Below, one piece after another: positions 1 to 13,600 of a stretch of DNA of 64,000 nt. Within the stretch, counting starts at the first letter, position 1, and every line of letters starts with the position of its first letter. The stretch spans positions 186,001 to 250,000 of the forward strand of contig FJUW01000024.1 of assembly GCA_900074885.1 (NCBI GenBank). Direction: 5' to 3'. The position numbers and the translations under genes were made by a program. Origin of the DNA: Rhynchosporium graminicola (taxonomy: Eukaryota; Ascomycota; Leotiomycetes; Helotiales; Ploettnerulaceae). Below the pieces are notes generated by a model, which saw nothing but the letters and a program-made list of their open reading frames with translations, did not search any database and had not been told where the DNA came from.

Positions 1-1335
1 TTTTCGGCGGTCTATGGAATGTTCAGCTTTGTTTGCTCCATTCCATTCATCATGTAATGTTGTGCTCCCTGATCGGTCTTTGCCAGCGAGTCGTGTCGTT
101 CATCTGGACTCGAGTCTCAAGTAGTACCAATCCCTGACCCAGCTACACTACACTAGCAACGGCTTGCTTCCAGCGCTTCTATCGTATCGACCTGGTCTGG
201 GTTACGAAGCCAGATCAGATCAGATCAGATCAGATCAGATCAGATCAGATCAACTCAACTCGGGGCAAGCTAAAATTCAAACTTCCCGTCGTGTCCAGCC
301 AACGAGGCCACAGCCACGCGAGAAGCTTGTATGTCCCCAAAGCTAGCTAGCTGCATGACATCTGGAGCGCCGGATCTGTGAGAGGCTGAATGAAGCCATA
401 CTCGAGTCGTCTCTGGCCAGTAGTTCCTGACACCTTTGACACCTCACGCAGCACTCCTGCACCTGAGCTAGAGGGGGACGAGGAGGATGATGAGCATAAT
501 GGACTCCGTATAGGCGCATGGGCGGGCTCGTCTCCGACCATGACTCTGGACTGTCTGCTGGTCTCGATGCCATCCCTGCGAATAGTCTTGGGGATGAGTT
601 GGCTGCGCTGGCCGAGATGATATGATTGGCACATCATCTTTTGAGCTGGCTGGCTGGCTGGCTGGCTAGCTGGGCCGGGGCTGGGCTGGGGTTGATGGAC
701 TGATGGATGGATGGATGGTGCGTGCTGCTGCCAACAAATCCGCGCTACTGTGCTCAGCACTGCGCTGGGGGAAGAGGGCAGTGAATATTATAATAAGGTA
801 TCGTTGTTGTTGTTGTTGTTTGACTTCGCTGGAGTTTCTGTTTCCTTCCCTTCCCCCAGGATTTTGCGACAGAAGATTAAGAGTCCCATATACTACTGTC
901 AACAATTACTGTGTTGAAGTGCAGTTCATCTCTCATCTATTGTCCCTCGTCCCTCGTCTCTCGTCCCTCGTCTCTCGTCTCTTACTGCCGATGTTATTGT
1001 TGTTGTTTGCCCAGTCCAGCCCAGCCCAGCGAGCCGTCCCGTCTTTCCTTATCTGCTAGCTAGCCAGCATCCAGCATCCAGCTCCAGCATTCAGCCCCGC
1101 GCCAGGTCGGTCTCAGGACCAAAGAATTAAAGAGAGGAGCTTCCTCTTACTACCACGACCCAGATCTCGATCGGTTCGCGACGACGACGCTATTGGCAAC
1201 TAATAAAATAGCAAACCTACTTGGCCCTCCGAAAGTAATAATTCAGCCCCTACCCCTCCTAGCTGTCGCGCACTCGACTGGCATCTCGACGCTGGAAAGC
1301 TCGAGGTCGCAAACAGGCCATTGCCAGATGGAGTC
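1..1335. other. microsatellite-rich leader/intergenic region
   Basis: No gene is supported here. The stretch is dense in simple repeats: a pentamer array based on AGATC at about 209-252, GCTG/GGCT tetramers at about 643-680, GGAT tetramers at about 700-717, TTG trimers at about 802-822 and at 991-1008, and pyrimidine-rich CTCGTCC units at 944-986. Short ORFs cover it in several frames on both strands with conflicting reading, as expected for repeats. It probably holds the promoter and 5' leader of the gene starting at 1336. Confidence 0.6.
209..252. repeat. AGATC pentanucleotide microsatellite
   Basis: About eight tandem copies of a five-base unit (AGATC) run from 209 and degrade into AACTC-type variants. 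The array lies more than 1 kb upstream of the gene at 1336 and has no coding role that can be seen. Confidence 0.85.
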
Positions 1336-4300
1336 ATGATACAAATGCAGAGATCCCTCTCCCTTCCTGGGCCCGCGCACGCTTCTCCTCGTATGTTTGT
1401 TTGCTGTCCCCGACATGCGGCGGAAATTCAATGGAAAGCCTTTTGCTGACGTCGTTTGCGTACAGCGGTTTCTCCTACCATTACACAGCTCTCATCGCGA
1501 AGTCCAACCCCATCCCCGTCCGAAACCACGACAGTACCTCCCAGACTACACCGATACCAATCAAGAAGTCCCCATAGACCTCCGACTTCGTATAAAGATC
1601 CTATAGACAGAGAAAGAACTCGGAGTTCCACCAGACGGTCCTCCCCGTCCCCTGCGTCTCGTAGGAAAGATGCGCCAACTTCGTCAACGGAAGCTCCGTC
1701 CACTCCTGTCAAGCTGCCACAGCTGCCATTACTCCAAGATGTCTCCCAATATCTAAATCCACAATTGAACGCAGTATCTGCTGCCACTGCTACGACGACC
1801 TTGGAAGAACTGGCACATTTAGTCCGACTTTCCACATATCAGGAAAGGAAGAGAACCCACTCTCGCATTCGGTTGCAGAGGTCTCTAGTTTCTACAGCTC
1901 TATCTGCTCGTCTGGCACGATGTGGAGAGTTAGCTCATCGAACTTTGGTTGACAATTTTAGGTCTGATGAGAAGAAACATTTCGCAAGTCTTCATAATGC
2001 TATACATGATGTCCGGAATTCGTGCGACGCAACCCGACGGTACGCTCTTTTGGAACCAGACTTGGACCATTCCAGCAGCAACTCTTCTGGATTAGGAGAT
2101 ATTGGAGCCTTGTCATCTTCAACGTTTATGCATGAGATCCCCCAGCGATCTCGCGATACTCTCCTCAAGTTTCTGACCCAGATCCGGACAAATCCGGATT
2201 ATTTGGCCAGCCGAATCTGCAGCCTCACTCCAGCTGAGTTGTCCGCTCTCGTGGTATTTCACCAGGGAATGGAGAGCATCAACACCGTTTTACCATATTA
2301 TAATTCTCGTTCCAAGGGCCACATTTCCCATAATCATCGTACTTCTGCGTATATACCCTCTCCAGTTGAGCGTCTGCTTTCTTTCCAGCGTCATGATCCT
2401 TTATCTGCTTTAATTCACACTTGCTTTGCAAATTCAGCTGGCCCTGACTCGGGAGAAGATCTCAGGCGGACAGATGTGTGGGCCACCACTTGTGCTAAAT
2501 TGATTTCCACCGGAAAAACTGGCACTGAGACATTTATTATTTGCGTATTGAACGTATGGACTGCAATGCGGGACTGGTCCGGAAAAACCAACATGGAATG
2601 GTACTTGATGAAAATACTTGAGGATGGAGCATTCTTACTGGAAAAAGCCGAGGATCAAGCAGGTACCCGAATCCATGTAGAACCGCGAAATACCAAAGAC
2701 ACCATTGCGGCAGACGAGTTCTATGATGCAGCCGTCCTTGGACTTTTCAAACTTGTTGATGACCCTGGAGCAGGTGGTATACCGGAAGGACTCATAGAAC
2801 TTGGAAATGCCATACTACGGAAGCTTGAACCCAAGTTACACTTCTCCACTAAGAAGTTCTTTGTGTCGAGATGGTTTTTCTCTGTCTTCCTTTCGAGTGT
2901 GGTCATCCATCCCGAGGTGCGGATTCTACAACCCTACTCTGTCCAAATCTAATTTTCGTAGTACTTTGGGATGATGGCTGAGTATCACATCACTGAATAT
3001 GGGAGACAAAAGATCTTGAAAGAGGTCCTTATGAGAGCACATAAATTGGTGGCCGACATGCTATGGTAACTAGTTTTGGTTACAAGTCAGAAAACAGACT
3101 GACATGCGTTCACAGGCGAGATACCCCATCAACGCCAATTGCGGTCAAAGGCCATATTGAAAATATCATGGCGCGCTTCCGATCAGGCCGGCCTTCTAGA
3201 GGCAAGGCGAAGCTATTACCTGCGAGATCAATAACGTCCCTCAGGGAGACTGTAGAAGTGCATCCGTACCTTGTCCTAGGTCCATCGGATCTGATCACCA
3301 TGGTCAATTCACTTTTCCCAGAGAAACGGCCGGCATCCAGTTCCCTAGCAAAGGACACCCCTCTAGGCAGTGTTCGCTCTTCTGCATCTTCTGTTTCTGG
3401 GATGTCTACTATTCTCCAGTCTAGCCCTATTACTGCACCGCGTAATGCCTTTGATAATGTTTCCATAATTAGCAATAGTGGTTCCTCTGTGATAAGTGAC
3501 TTCACTACGTCGCACGAGCCACTATTGGAGGCAAGCACCAGTTGTCGGCAGAGCAATTATGAGGATGATGGATTCGAGCTTCGTGTTGCTATCTATGAGA
3601 TGACCCAGACACTTGGTACTGAAGGAGTCTCGGGCGCTTGCCATCCATGCGCAGAGAATTGGACCGTCTTGTTTATGTCTCCAGATGGCCAAGCATTATC
3701 ACACCTGTTACCTCACGATCCAGACGAAGATGACCACGAAGAAGAGTTCACTACAAGCAGTGACAGCGATGAAGAAGTCACTGGTTCTCGACCAGATTTG
3801 GACAAGGACTACCATCAGTTGCGAAATTCTGTCTTGAAGCTAGTAGAAGATTACGAGATTCCGCAATCTCTTCGTCCTACGTCAGAGTCAGAAACCTTCA
3901 GCAACAGAACGTATGCTCTGGAAAGCCCGAGGAAGAAATACCGCAACAGACCTGGATCATCATCACAATCGCAGTCGAAGAATCCATATCGCATACAAGA
4001 TTCCTTGGCCGCTCAAGAACCCAAGAATGGTTCAAAGCGGCGTTATGACTCGGATAGCGAGAGACAATTTGACAGAGAAGCACCCTCGGTTTTGATAGCA
4101 ATGCTTGAAGCAGCAGTCTCGCAATGCCAAGCCCAGTCGGACTTCGTCAATGCCCATTTATGGTGGAAGACATTGAACCAGCTGCACCAGCTTTCGGCTC
4201 CGTCTCTGAAACGAGACGGGTTTGCATCCTTGTTAAGCATCTTTTCCAGAGGTCCACGTGATTCGATCCGGCGCTCCACAAGTGCCATCGGAGAGTACGA

Positions 4301-6659
4301 TGCATGGTTGGTTTGGCTGAAGCAATCTCAGGAGCGCCACGACGTCACGATAGAGTCTATGATGAAGCGCCTCAAGGCGATCCGTGACAAGATGTGGTAT
4401 GTGACTGACGTGAAGAACTCGGCAGCCTACGAAGGGGCTAGGAATATTGCTATGGCTTTGAAATGCATGGCATCTCCTAGGAAAGCTTTGTATCTTCCTC
4501 CTGCAGGACTCCGGCCACGGAATGCTTCTAAGTCCTCCACAAATAACTTTCTTCTGAAGACTGAAGCTCAAGTCATGGACATGATGGCTGCCAGTGACGA
4601 GCAAGGTGGCCCAAACAAACTCTCTGATGAGCAGTCCGAGAAGACATTACGGTGGCTCTCTCAGTTTAGTATCGAAAACTTCTGCAAAGGCGAGGAGAGG
4701 ATACATAGATTCTGTCTGGAGCTTGAGACATGCATCAACAAGCTTGTGGGTGACAACTTGATGGAAGGGCCCGTCTTATGGTCTAGCGAGCTCTATCAAA
4801 GGGACAAGCGACTCTTGGATGGAGGAAGACAAAAGAGCGACCTTTTTGTTGGCGGATTCGGATCGCTAAACTTATCCGGAGACGATCACAGCGATACTGA
4901 TACTGTGCGACGAGGTCTCCGCAGGACGGACTTCAATCACCCTGGAGCTGGTCTTCGTGACCTTCGGTCAATGTCGGCCAGAAACAATTCTCAACAGAGC
5001 TTTGATTCCGGCAGATTCAGCATGTCGCGAATGAGCAATACCGGAGATTTGATGGATTCTCAAGACTACTTTGGCATTGCCAGCCCGGTTTTAACAATCG
5101 ATTCTACGACTACTTTCTGGTCACCGTTTCAGACACGAGCACAGTCACCGACTACGAGCATCAGCAGTCATCGTCCGGGCACTTCTTCTTCCTCGATGAA
5201 CGAAACTGTGACGGTGAAAGAGGAAAGGGCAAGCTTGGCAAAGCAAAGATTTCTCACCGATCTCAAGCAGACCCTGACGAGTCTGTTGATAAGCGATCTT
5301 GGCACTTTGGTGTTTGCGAGAGGAAGTGAGACCGACTCCTGGTTCTCTGGATCATTGGGTGATGATTGTCTGGAGAGAAAAGAGCGTGCCGAGCGTAAAG
5401 CGCGACGGAAAAGCAAGAAAAGAACCTTGGAGAAGAAGAAGAGCTTTAGAGATTTGCGCGGCGCACAGAAAGCAGAGGCGCTTTCGGACAACCCAGACAC
5501 CCTGAAATCAAAGGTGGAAAGAGGACCTTCCTCAGTTGGATCAAGATCCACAGAACGCGGAACGCCTGATGCACATTCAACCACAGAAAGCTCCACCAGC
5601 GAGCAGCACATTGGAATTGGCCTTCGAAAAACTGGTTCTAAGGACCTAGATTCACCAGACTTCCCGTATCGGAAGGCTTTCTTACGCCTTTTGCGCATGT
5701 TTTCTGTCCATCCAAATCCTTACTCAAAGCTGAATGCCCTGTTTGAGTTAGAGCATCTCATTATCGCATATTTGACGCCTGCAGCTCCTCGTCGACCACG
5801 TATTCGTCAGGAACCATTGACTGCTGCTCCCCAGTCACCAGAAGTCCAACACATCAATGCATTTGGACACACCGATGCTGCCACCATCACACCACAAGCA
5901 AAGAACCTCGAAGAAGCGATTGGTAACTGCAGAGAACGACGGTCCCATATCCTCGAAGAAGCCGAAAATACTGCACCGGTACGAGGCACTGATCGATCAG
6001 TCGCAAATCCAGCAAGCACGGACATGATTGTTGATGTTCTTCAAGATCTATTCCGCGACGCCGAGATCCGACCTAAGACGCTCTTCCGTGACCTCCAATT
6101 CATCGCGTCATTCGTCCCAGCATCCGTTCTCGATAAGACAGAGCGCGGTAAAGCTTTCTGGGACGCAGGGCTTGCTGCCTTGGGACTCAAGCAAGATGTC
6201 TGCCGAACGCTCATCGAGATCGCAGATGAAGTTGTAGTCCACTACACACGAACGCGCAAGCCCACTTTCTCAGCTGCCACCGACGCAGCAGCTCACACGA
6301 CTGCCTCTGGCGAGCTCATGAAATACAGCATGCAAGATGCAGCTAAAATGTGGACCATCACCGCCAAAGAAGGCGATCCGGCCGCTGAGCGTGAACTCGC
6401 TATCTTCTATCTTACGCATCCGGAACTGGTGGAGCGAGTAACTGCGCCATTAAGTAAGCCGAGGGAGACGTTCAAGGCACAGGTTATGGAGATGCATGGT
6501 GGTGGTGGGAGCGCAGGCAAAGAGGAGAGGGATAGGGAGAGAAGTGATCCAGCGACGATGTGTGTTGCGTATCATTGGATGGAACTTTCTGCTACGGGGG
6601 GCGACGAATTAGCGAAGAAGTATTTGAGGCAGAGGGAGGAGCTGAATGCTATTCCCTAG
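1336..6659 (+). CDS. large conserved ascomycete protein with C-terminal Sel1-like segment
   Basis: A four-exon gene: 1336-1390, 1466-2916, 2962-3065, 3116-6659, giving 1717 aa. Introns of 75, 45 and 50 bp have good GT..AG ends and keep one frame; the first donor is an ideal GTATGT. An in-frame ATG at 1345 is an alternative start. Residues 1-110 are Ser/Pro-rich and probably disordered. About 230-560 is a conserved helical region containing a PVERLLSFQRHDPLSALIH stretch and the HPEYFGMMAEYHITEYG segment formed across the second intron. A long polar middle contains an acidic patch, a Ser-rich stretch and a Lys/Arg-rich coiled-coil-like part. The last 100 residues (AKEGDPAAERELAIFYLTHP, then AYHWMELSATGGDELAKKYL) resemble Sel1 repeats, which mediate protein-protein contacts. 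I do not recognise a biochemical function. The gene itself is very likely real and intact. Confidence 0.88.
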
Positions 6660-7547
6660 GGTTGTGCTTGCGAGTGGAAATCGGGGTTTGGATTTATTTG
6701 CTTTTGGAGATTTACATATACCCATAATGACTGATCTATTTGTTGGATGCTTACTGATTAATTGAAGTTATGCACAGAGAGGTGCATCATGTTTCATTCG
6801 TGGACAGATACTCGTTCTTTTTCTTTTTCCTTCAAAGTTCCTGGCATGCCGCAGCGGGAATCTATGGCGTTTATTGCATCCACTGAACAGAATGCGTTCG
6901 CATGACTGCTTATTTAGTATACAAAGATACCTACCTGCCTCATAGTTATATCTATATATAGATTCACAAAGATTGCATGAGTGCTGAGCTCACTGCTAAG
7001 TTACATGTCCTGGCATTACGCTGGTGAATTGTAACACGTGTTGATCATGTGCAGACTAACATTAGCCCGCGTCCCCGTTCGTATTTGAGGCCTGTCAATC
7101 ATTCTTGATCTTCCCTACCTCAATTCCCAACTCAGCACTCTGCTAAATATCTAGAAGTTCACAGCCATCATCTGCTCACCAGACATCTTCCACCTTTCTG
7201 TCTCATCATCCAAGCAGCCACCCCTTTTCCAAGTCATGTCTAGGTAGCATGAGAGAAGTTGACCACCCCTTCGTCACTGGCATACGATCCTGCAGAGTAC
7301 TGCTCCAACCAGACTCGTCGCTCTAGCCTCATTCCATGTCTTTCCCACACGAGCCATACTCGCAGAGCCCCTTCCAGAGACTGAACCGTACCGAAGAAAA
7401 TTGTCAAGGCAAGCACTAGTTAGTGCAGCTACCCAAAACGTATAACATTGAACTCGCTTTCTTCTATCCCGCCATCACTGCTTGATGTTTCTTGGTTCTG
7501 CTTCATCGGAAACCTGCTTCTGGATTATCAATCGGTCGTGCCAGTAG
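6660..7547. other. intergenic region, no gene seen
   Basis: This holds the 3' flank of the gene ending at 6659. There is a run of TATA-like AT steps near 6950 and pyrimidine-rich, stop-laden DNA to about 7547. I see no ORF or RNA gene worth calling. Confidence 0.6.
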
Positions 7548-8330
7548 TTAATTGAATTGGTCGATTTGTCGCTCTTCAGCTTTCAGTTGTCCATATTTTC
7601 GAGCTAGAAGATCCAGCGGTAGTCTGTCTTCTTTTTGGACTTCATTTGCAAGCTCTGATAACTGCTTCTTGGTATCGTTGTCGTGTTGAGAGAGTAAAAG
7701 TGCCAAGGATTGTAGTGTCTCCTTGATGAGAGCTGCCGGAAGGATTGATCTATAGCTGGGTTAGCATTCACATACAGCGTTGAGAATTGCGAAGCGTACC
7801 TATTTCCCTGATGCTTTAGGTATGATGCGTAGTGGAATATCACTACGGTCGTATCATTGTCTCTTATCCTTAAGTGATCAGCTAGATTGCTTGTCTATCT
7901 CGGCTTTACGCTAGCTTTCGTTTGCAGGTTTCGTGTATTGGATATCTTCTCCAGTTTAATTGACCCTCTCACATCTCTTTACACTCCAAATTCTTTCTGT
8001 TCATATTTTTCACGGTACCATTTTCCCAGTGGAACCTAGGGCCCGTTTTAAACGTTAAGCTTAGCCACGTTAGGAGTAATCTGTTGTCCGTGCCATCAGG
8101 AGAAGATTTAGAGCGAGCCCAACTGCTCTTTTTACCATCTCGTCCTCTTTGTCATTCGGTTTATTGAAGAGCTTTGACGAAAGAGCATCGATCGAGCTCC
8201 TCGTCATGTAGGCTCCCTGCACATTTTTGAGCAAGCTGATGACATCGAGATGGGACGAGATAAGGCTACTCGCCCCACAATACTCCAACGTTTTCTTGTA
8301 ATATGCGAAATAGCTATCACTGGAGGCCAT
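7548..8330 (-). pseudogene. decayed gene of unassigned fungal family
   Basis: An 86-codon opening exon (8330-8070, starting MASSDSYFAYYKKTLEYCG) runs into stops. Further downstream on the same strand coding resumes in pieces. One piece contains TSNLADHLRIRDNDTTVVIF followed by HYASYLKHQGN and ends at 7800. After a 50-bp intron (7750-7799) the last piece reads SILPAALIKETLQSLALL and ends at a TAA at 7548. An in-frame TAG at 7895-7897 sits just before TSNLADHL, where a Trp (TGG) would fit. The layout resembles accessory proteins expanded in Helotiales-type fungi, but I cannot name the family. The reading frame between the first exon and the second block is broken more than once. Confidence 0.55.
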
Positions 8331-10290
8331 GATATTCTGATGCGCATCCGCGTCGATTATGCAGCTGGAATTTGCGGCGAGTATTTGTCATTTCTTATAA
8401 AGTAGGAAGTGAAAATATCGAAGCGGCAGAATCAATTGGCGAGCTGTCAATTTCCACATCACCTCAGACTTCTCCGACATATTTTACTGCAGGGCATAGC
8501 ATTCAAGATGCAAGAGAGCGATATGGAACATTGTTCGCTATGTCAAAAGCGCAGGAAAGTCACGGTTGGTCAGAATTGAGTATCCGGAGTTGCTCCGAGA
8601 ACCGCGAAAAAGCAGGTACCTGTCGAATAATCTGGGAATGAGACCTGTGATTGTTATACCCAGGCCCATCTGCTAGATATTTTTCCGACACCAAGGTTCT
8701 GTCGTGTACAGGTTCTGAAGGGGTGGTTCGAGGAAGGCCTTCTGGCGTGCAAGCTGTCCAGATAGCCGCTGGCCAAAGAGGATGTCAGCGCCTATTTGCC
8801 AGAATTCTGGACGAGCCTCAGACGAGGGGCGTTTCCGTACGTTTCCAGATCTAAAATTCCCCGAGATCATGCTGAAGATATTTAGGTGATGGAGACTGTG
8901 GGTCATGGGTTTGTGATAACAGTACAGGAGATGTATATGGCTATGTTTTATCAGAATTCACCGGGACCGGATCTGCGTTCATTATTTCGTTCTATGAGAT
9001 CTTCCAGGATATGGAGAAGAGTCTCGGAAAATTCGTTAGATTACTGACCATGGATTCACTGCTTGATGACCTTCAAATGACCACAAAGCAAATTACTAAC
9101 GCCGACCCTAGATCCTAATATATCCAGTAACCGACTAGAATAATCCAGAGTCAGGGCTACTCTGGCAGCTATTTTAGTCGCTGGATTCCCTATCCGAACC
9201 TGGGCCAGGATACCATGCACATCCCGTGGACGAGAAAGGCGAGTCTTCGAGATCGAGCCAAACAATAGATGGCAACTTTTTTACGGGTCAGCCCACTGAC
9301 AGAAAGAGTATGGAGAGCCCGGATACTAGCATTTGATCGAAATCTGCCAATAGTAAAATGATCCCTCAAGTTCCTGGAAGTATGGTACTGCCTTAGAGGT
9401 TGAGGGTGTCTTCCAGTCGTTCGCACCCACCAGCCCTTCGAAAGGAAGGACGAGAATCTGTCCGTATTGTAAATCATAGCGTAATATGATACGATTCCGA
9501 AGCTCCTTCTTGTTCTTTTTCCAGCTCAAAGGATTACGAGATGGAGATAATGGAAAAGTGCGAAAAAGAGAAACGTCAGAAAGAAAGGGAACAATTGGAT
9601 ACAGTAGATAGGCATAAACCAGAATTTCAGATAGTTTCTAGTGTGTGACCCCGAGTTGCGTGGTTTGGTTGTAGGGTCTTGTTTGACTCTATCCAGATAT
9701 AAGTATAGTGCACTCGCTCCAATTGAGCTCGCATCAGATCAGTGCGTCTCAAGAGTGCTAGCTAATCGCCCAGGTACACTCTACTTTAGTCGACGTTTTC
9801 CCCGAGTTGCTCAAATGATTGGCATACCGCTCCCTGGCTGTGTACTAGACTTTTGATTCGTTATTATGATACCGTAACATTGAATTGCTCGAAATTCTTG
9901 CAGATTCTCACGCGATGTTTGAGTATGCTTTCGATAGTACAAACATTGGAGCTTCGGTCGCCGAGGAGCTTGTTCAGATACCTATTGTGCAGGATATGGC
10001 ATGGTCCTGCCTCCATAACCTCGCTTACTGGCTGGCTGGTGCAACAACATTCGCCTGGCATCAGAGAGAATCTGGTGACTTAGCTATATCCCCGTATATC
10101 TCGACACTTGGAGCCTCCTTTACTCGCAAGGAATCTACGTTTTATGTCGATGATGCGATACACACATCACATGTCGACTGGGTAAATGTCCAAGTTTCGG
10201 CAGGTATTCCAAGTTCCGGCACCATGTCCCTCCCGTCTACGATGTCGTCTACGATGTAGTCCTCAGCCAGCCAGCTACTGGGTCTAGAGT
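8331..10290. other. unrecognised region with degenerate coding traces
   Basis: Moderate ORFs occur on both strands (for example 9885-10259 + and 9190-9477 -). Stretches on the + strand look protein-like but switch frame or meet stops: near 8700-8870 (VLKGWFEEGLLACKLS), near 8890-8990 (ETVGHGFVITVQEMY) and near 9540-9640 (a Lys/Glu-rich segment). I could not assemble an intact gene or assign a family. It may be one or two old pseudogenes. Confidence 0.35.
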
Positions 10291-10450
10291 TTCAGCTGGG
10301 GATGGATATGTCGACCTGCCAAAAAGCAAGTGTATGCAAGTGCAACGTGCCGAATAGATATGAATGGGTATCGATGCATCTTGGCGGGAGATACTTATAG
10401 ACGCACAAAGCATGCTGGCTGGCTATTATGCGAATATGTGCACGATCCAT

Positions 10451-10472
10451 GCAGCAGCAGCAGCAGCAGCAG
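10451..10472 (+). repeat. CAG trinucleotide microsatellite
   Basis: Seven tandem GCA/CAG units lie about 230 bp upstream of the het-C start codon, probably in its promoter or 5' leader. They make short alanine, glutamine or serine runs in spurious ORFs. Confidence 0.9.
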
Positions 10473-10555
10473 CTACCCACCCGTGCATCGTGCACATCAA
10501 TTGTGCTGCAGCGCCAGCGTCACCGCCCAAAGCGACCCCGCTTCATTTCATTTCA

Positions 10556-10600
10556 CCCCTCTCTCTCTCTTTCTCTTTCCCTTCGACTTCATTTCTTTTC
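10556..10600 (+). promoter_or_regulatory. pyrimidine-rich tract upstream of het-C
   Basis: A CT-dominated stretch (CTCTCTCTCTTTCTC type) lies about 100 bp before the het-C ATG. CT-rich tracts just upstream of transcription starts are common in filamentous fungi, so this is a plausible core-promoter element. No TATA box is evident close by. Confidence 0.4.
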
Positions 10601-10697
10601 CCATATTTCTCAGATCTGAATCTGAGCTGAACTATTCTACACATAACACCACCCCCTTCAATATCGCAACGCGAGATCGATCAATAGCATCGTGATC

Positions 10698-13600
10698 ATG
10701 TCTGCAAACACCTCTTTCCTCCTCGCCGTCAGCGTGGTCCTCCTCTTCACAGCTACCCCCGCGGCAGCATTTGGAGCAGGAGATATCGTTGATCTTGCAA
10801 AAGTAAGCAGGCTCTCGAGAACAACGGAGCAGGTAATCACGAGTTTCTTACTGACTCTTTTCTAGATTAATGCCGTCAATTATCGCCATGGTGATATTGA
10901 GAACACCCTCCTTGAACTTATCATGGTCGCTGGTGGCAACAAGAAATTCGAGAAGCTTGATGTCAAGCGTGTCTACTTTGGCAACTGGCTCCGTGATTAC
11001 TCTCAGGCTATCGATGTCGGTGGGTTGAAGCAACTCCCTGCTGAGACGATCCGTGTCTTGCTTTGGTGTCTCTCGTTCCTTACCTTTGGCTTTGCTACTG
11101 GCGAGTTCGAGGTCACTGCTGAGAGGCTTGGCTGCTACCGTCCCGAGGAGCATATTGATAATCCAAAGGTATGTTGAATCAATTCAGGCTCTAGGATACT
11201 GGAGCAAGGCTAATCAGATGTGTAGGATTACGCAGACAACGAGGACGCTCGCCAATATGATCAACGCCTCCGTGCCCCCGTTAACGAAGAACAAGAACTT
11301 AAGGTGGATCCGGAGACTGGATTGAAGGTTTACATTGCCTCTGAGAATGCTGGTTGCACTACCTCATCTGGCCTGATTCGATCCCTTTTCGAGAAGAGTA
11401 TCGAGCTGGGACGGAAATACAACCGAGATCATGACAAGAAGGACCTTTACGAGGCTCTTCGTCTTCTGGGAACTGGCCTACATTGCTTGGAAGGTGTGTT
11501 TATTATACATTCGCGAGAGGTTGTAACTGATGATCGTTAGATTTCTCTGCTCACTCCAACTACACCGAACTTGCCCTCCGAGAACTTGGCGTTGATGCCT
11601 TCCCCCATGTCGGAAAGAATACCGAGATGGATGTGAAGGGCAAGAAAATCTTCCCCCTGGTCACTGGCACCTTTGGAATGACCGATTTCCTCCACTCTGT
11701 CGTTGGTGAGATGGGAGACAAAGTTGCGCAGTCTGAGATCGAGGGGTTGGACTCCCAACTCAACCAGGCCAGTCAAGACGATGAGAAGAATGATCAGACT
11801 TCTGTACTGAAGGCCATTCTTGACAAAGTTCCTTGGGACTTGCTCGAGAGTGACACCAAGCCCGATGCAGCCAAGGCAGATCAACTGAAGGAAGCCGCCG
11901 CTGCCAAGAAACAAGAGACCGCTGCACACCCACCTGACCCAAATGCATCTCTTGGAGGTGTCAACATCGAAGAAGCCAAGGCTCAAGCTCAACAGACACT
12001 GAAGGACATGTATCCAATTCTTGAGTTTCACGACCAAGTCATGAAGGGTGTCACTGAAGTCATCTCCAAGGTTCCTGGTCTCGACGACTTACTCGAAAAC
12101 ATGACCGGAGCTCTCCAGATCTTCGTCTTCTCTCTCCTCGCTCCATATGTAACTCCAATCATTGCACATGCTCGTGTGGAGCTCAAGTCAACATCCGAAG
12201 GTGTCTTGAAGACCAGTGAGAAGGGACAATATGAGGTCTTCGAGAACGATACCTGTACCGACCCAACTCACTCCATGCTTTCCAAGGATCATTTCTCCAA
12301 CGTACTCAACACTATTGCTGGCCAGATCGCGTGTGCTACTGTCAAGTTCGCCGTTCCTCGCATCGTAGACTCGTGGAGTGATGAGAGCAAGGATGTTCGT
12401 CAGACTATTGATGATATCCTGCAAGTCTTCCACCACCCCGCTCTTCGCGATGAGAACAGAGAGGGACAGAAGGCTATGTTTGAGACTGTTAAGAACTGGT
12501 GGGAGAACAAGGATGAGTCTGACAAGGAAAAATTCAAGCAGATCCTGAGTTTCGATGGTGTCAAGGCCGGAAACAACCATGAAGGAGAGAGCGAAGAGGG
12601 TGGCCACGGACATTCTCACGGTGCGCCAAAGAAGAAGAAGCAAGAGAACGAATTAGTCCCTTCTGCACAAGAAGGTGCATCTGTTATCTCCGACCTTACC
12701 AGTGGACTAGGAGGCATGTTCCTGAAAAAGACCGGACTCGACAAGAAGCTCGGTGTTGACGCGGATAACTTGGGCCAGAGTGGTAGAAAGAACGAGGAAT
12801 CATCGTATGGTCAGACTCAGCAATCTTCATATGGTGGGAATTCATCTGGTCGAAACGACAATCAGGAGAGCTCTTATGGAAGTGGTGGTAACACTTATGG
12901 CTCTTCAGGACGAACTGGACGTCAGGAGCAGGAGACTAGCTCTTACCAAAGCGGGAATACCTATGGCCAGTCTCGCACTTCTGGACGTGGTGATGATAAT
13001 GAGAGTTCAGGCAATACCTATGGTAGTTCAGCCCATTCAGGACGAAATGACAATGAGGAATCTTCGGGAAACACCTACGGTAGTTCTGGTCGCTCAGGAC
13101 GCAACGACAACGATGAATCTTCGAGCAACACCTATGGTAGCTCCGGTCGTTCAGGACGAAACCATAACGAAGAATCCTCCAACACATATGGCCGCAACGA
13201 GAACACCTCCAGCACATATAATCAATCTGGCCGTTCAGGACGCGGTAACAATGAGGAGGAGACATCAGCCTACGACAGCGGACATACCTATGGTGGTGGA
13301 TCCGGTCGCTCAGGACGTACTGACCATGAGGAGTTTTCCAACACTTATGGTCAATCACGCACTTCCGGTCGAGACGACAACTCGGAGAGTAACACATATG
13401 GTAGCTCGGGCCGCTCAGGACGAAATGATAATGAGGAATCCTCTTATGGCAGCTCAGGTCGCTCAGGACGAAACAATAATGAAGAATCCTCTTACGGCAG
13501 CGGTGGAAACAACTACGGTTCTTCGGGTCGCGACCAAGAGAGTTCTAACACCTATGGATCCCGCACCTCAGGACGTGGTGGTGGTGATAATGAAGAATTC

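Noticed and set aside
1428..1835. A 135-codon minus-strand ORF
   Set aside because: Antisense of the Ser/Pro-rich N-terminal region of the 1336-6659 gene.
3110..3556. A 148-codon minus-strand ORF
   Set aside because: Shadow of the coding exon of the large gene on the + strand; no independent features.
5168..5698. A 176-codon minus-strand ORF rich in Arg/Phe/Ser
   Set aside because: Antisense of the Lys/Glu-rich part of the 1336-6659 gene.
12936..13397. A 153-codon Cys/His-rich minus-strand ORF
   Set aside because: Antisense of the het-C repeats; the regular Cys and His spacing comes from the repeat, not from a zinc-finger array.
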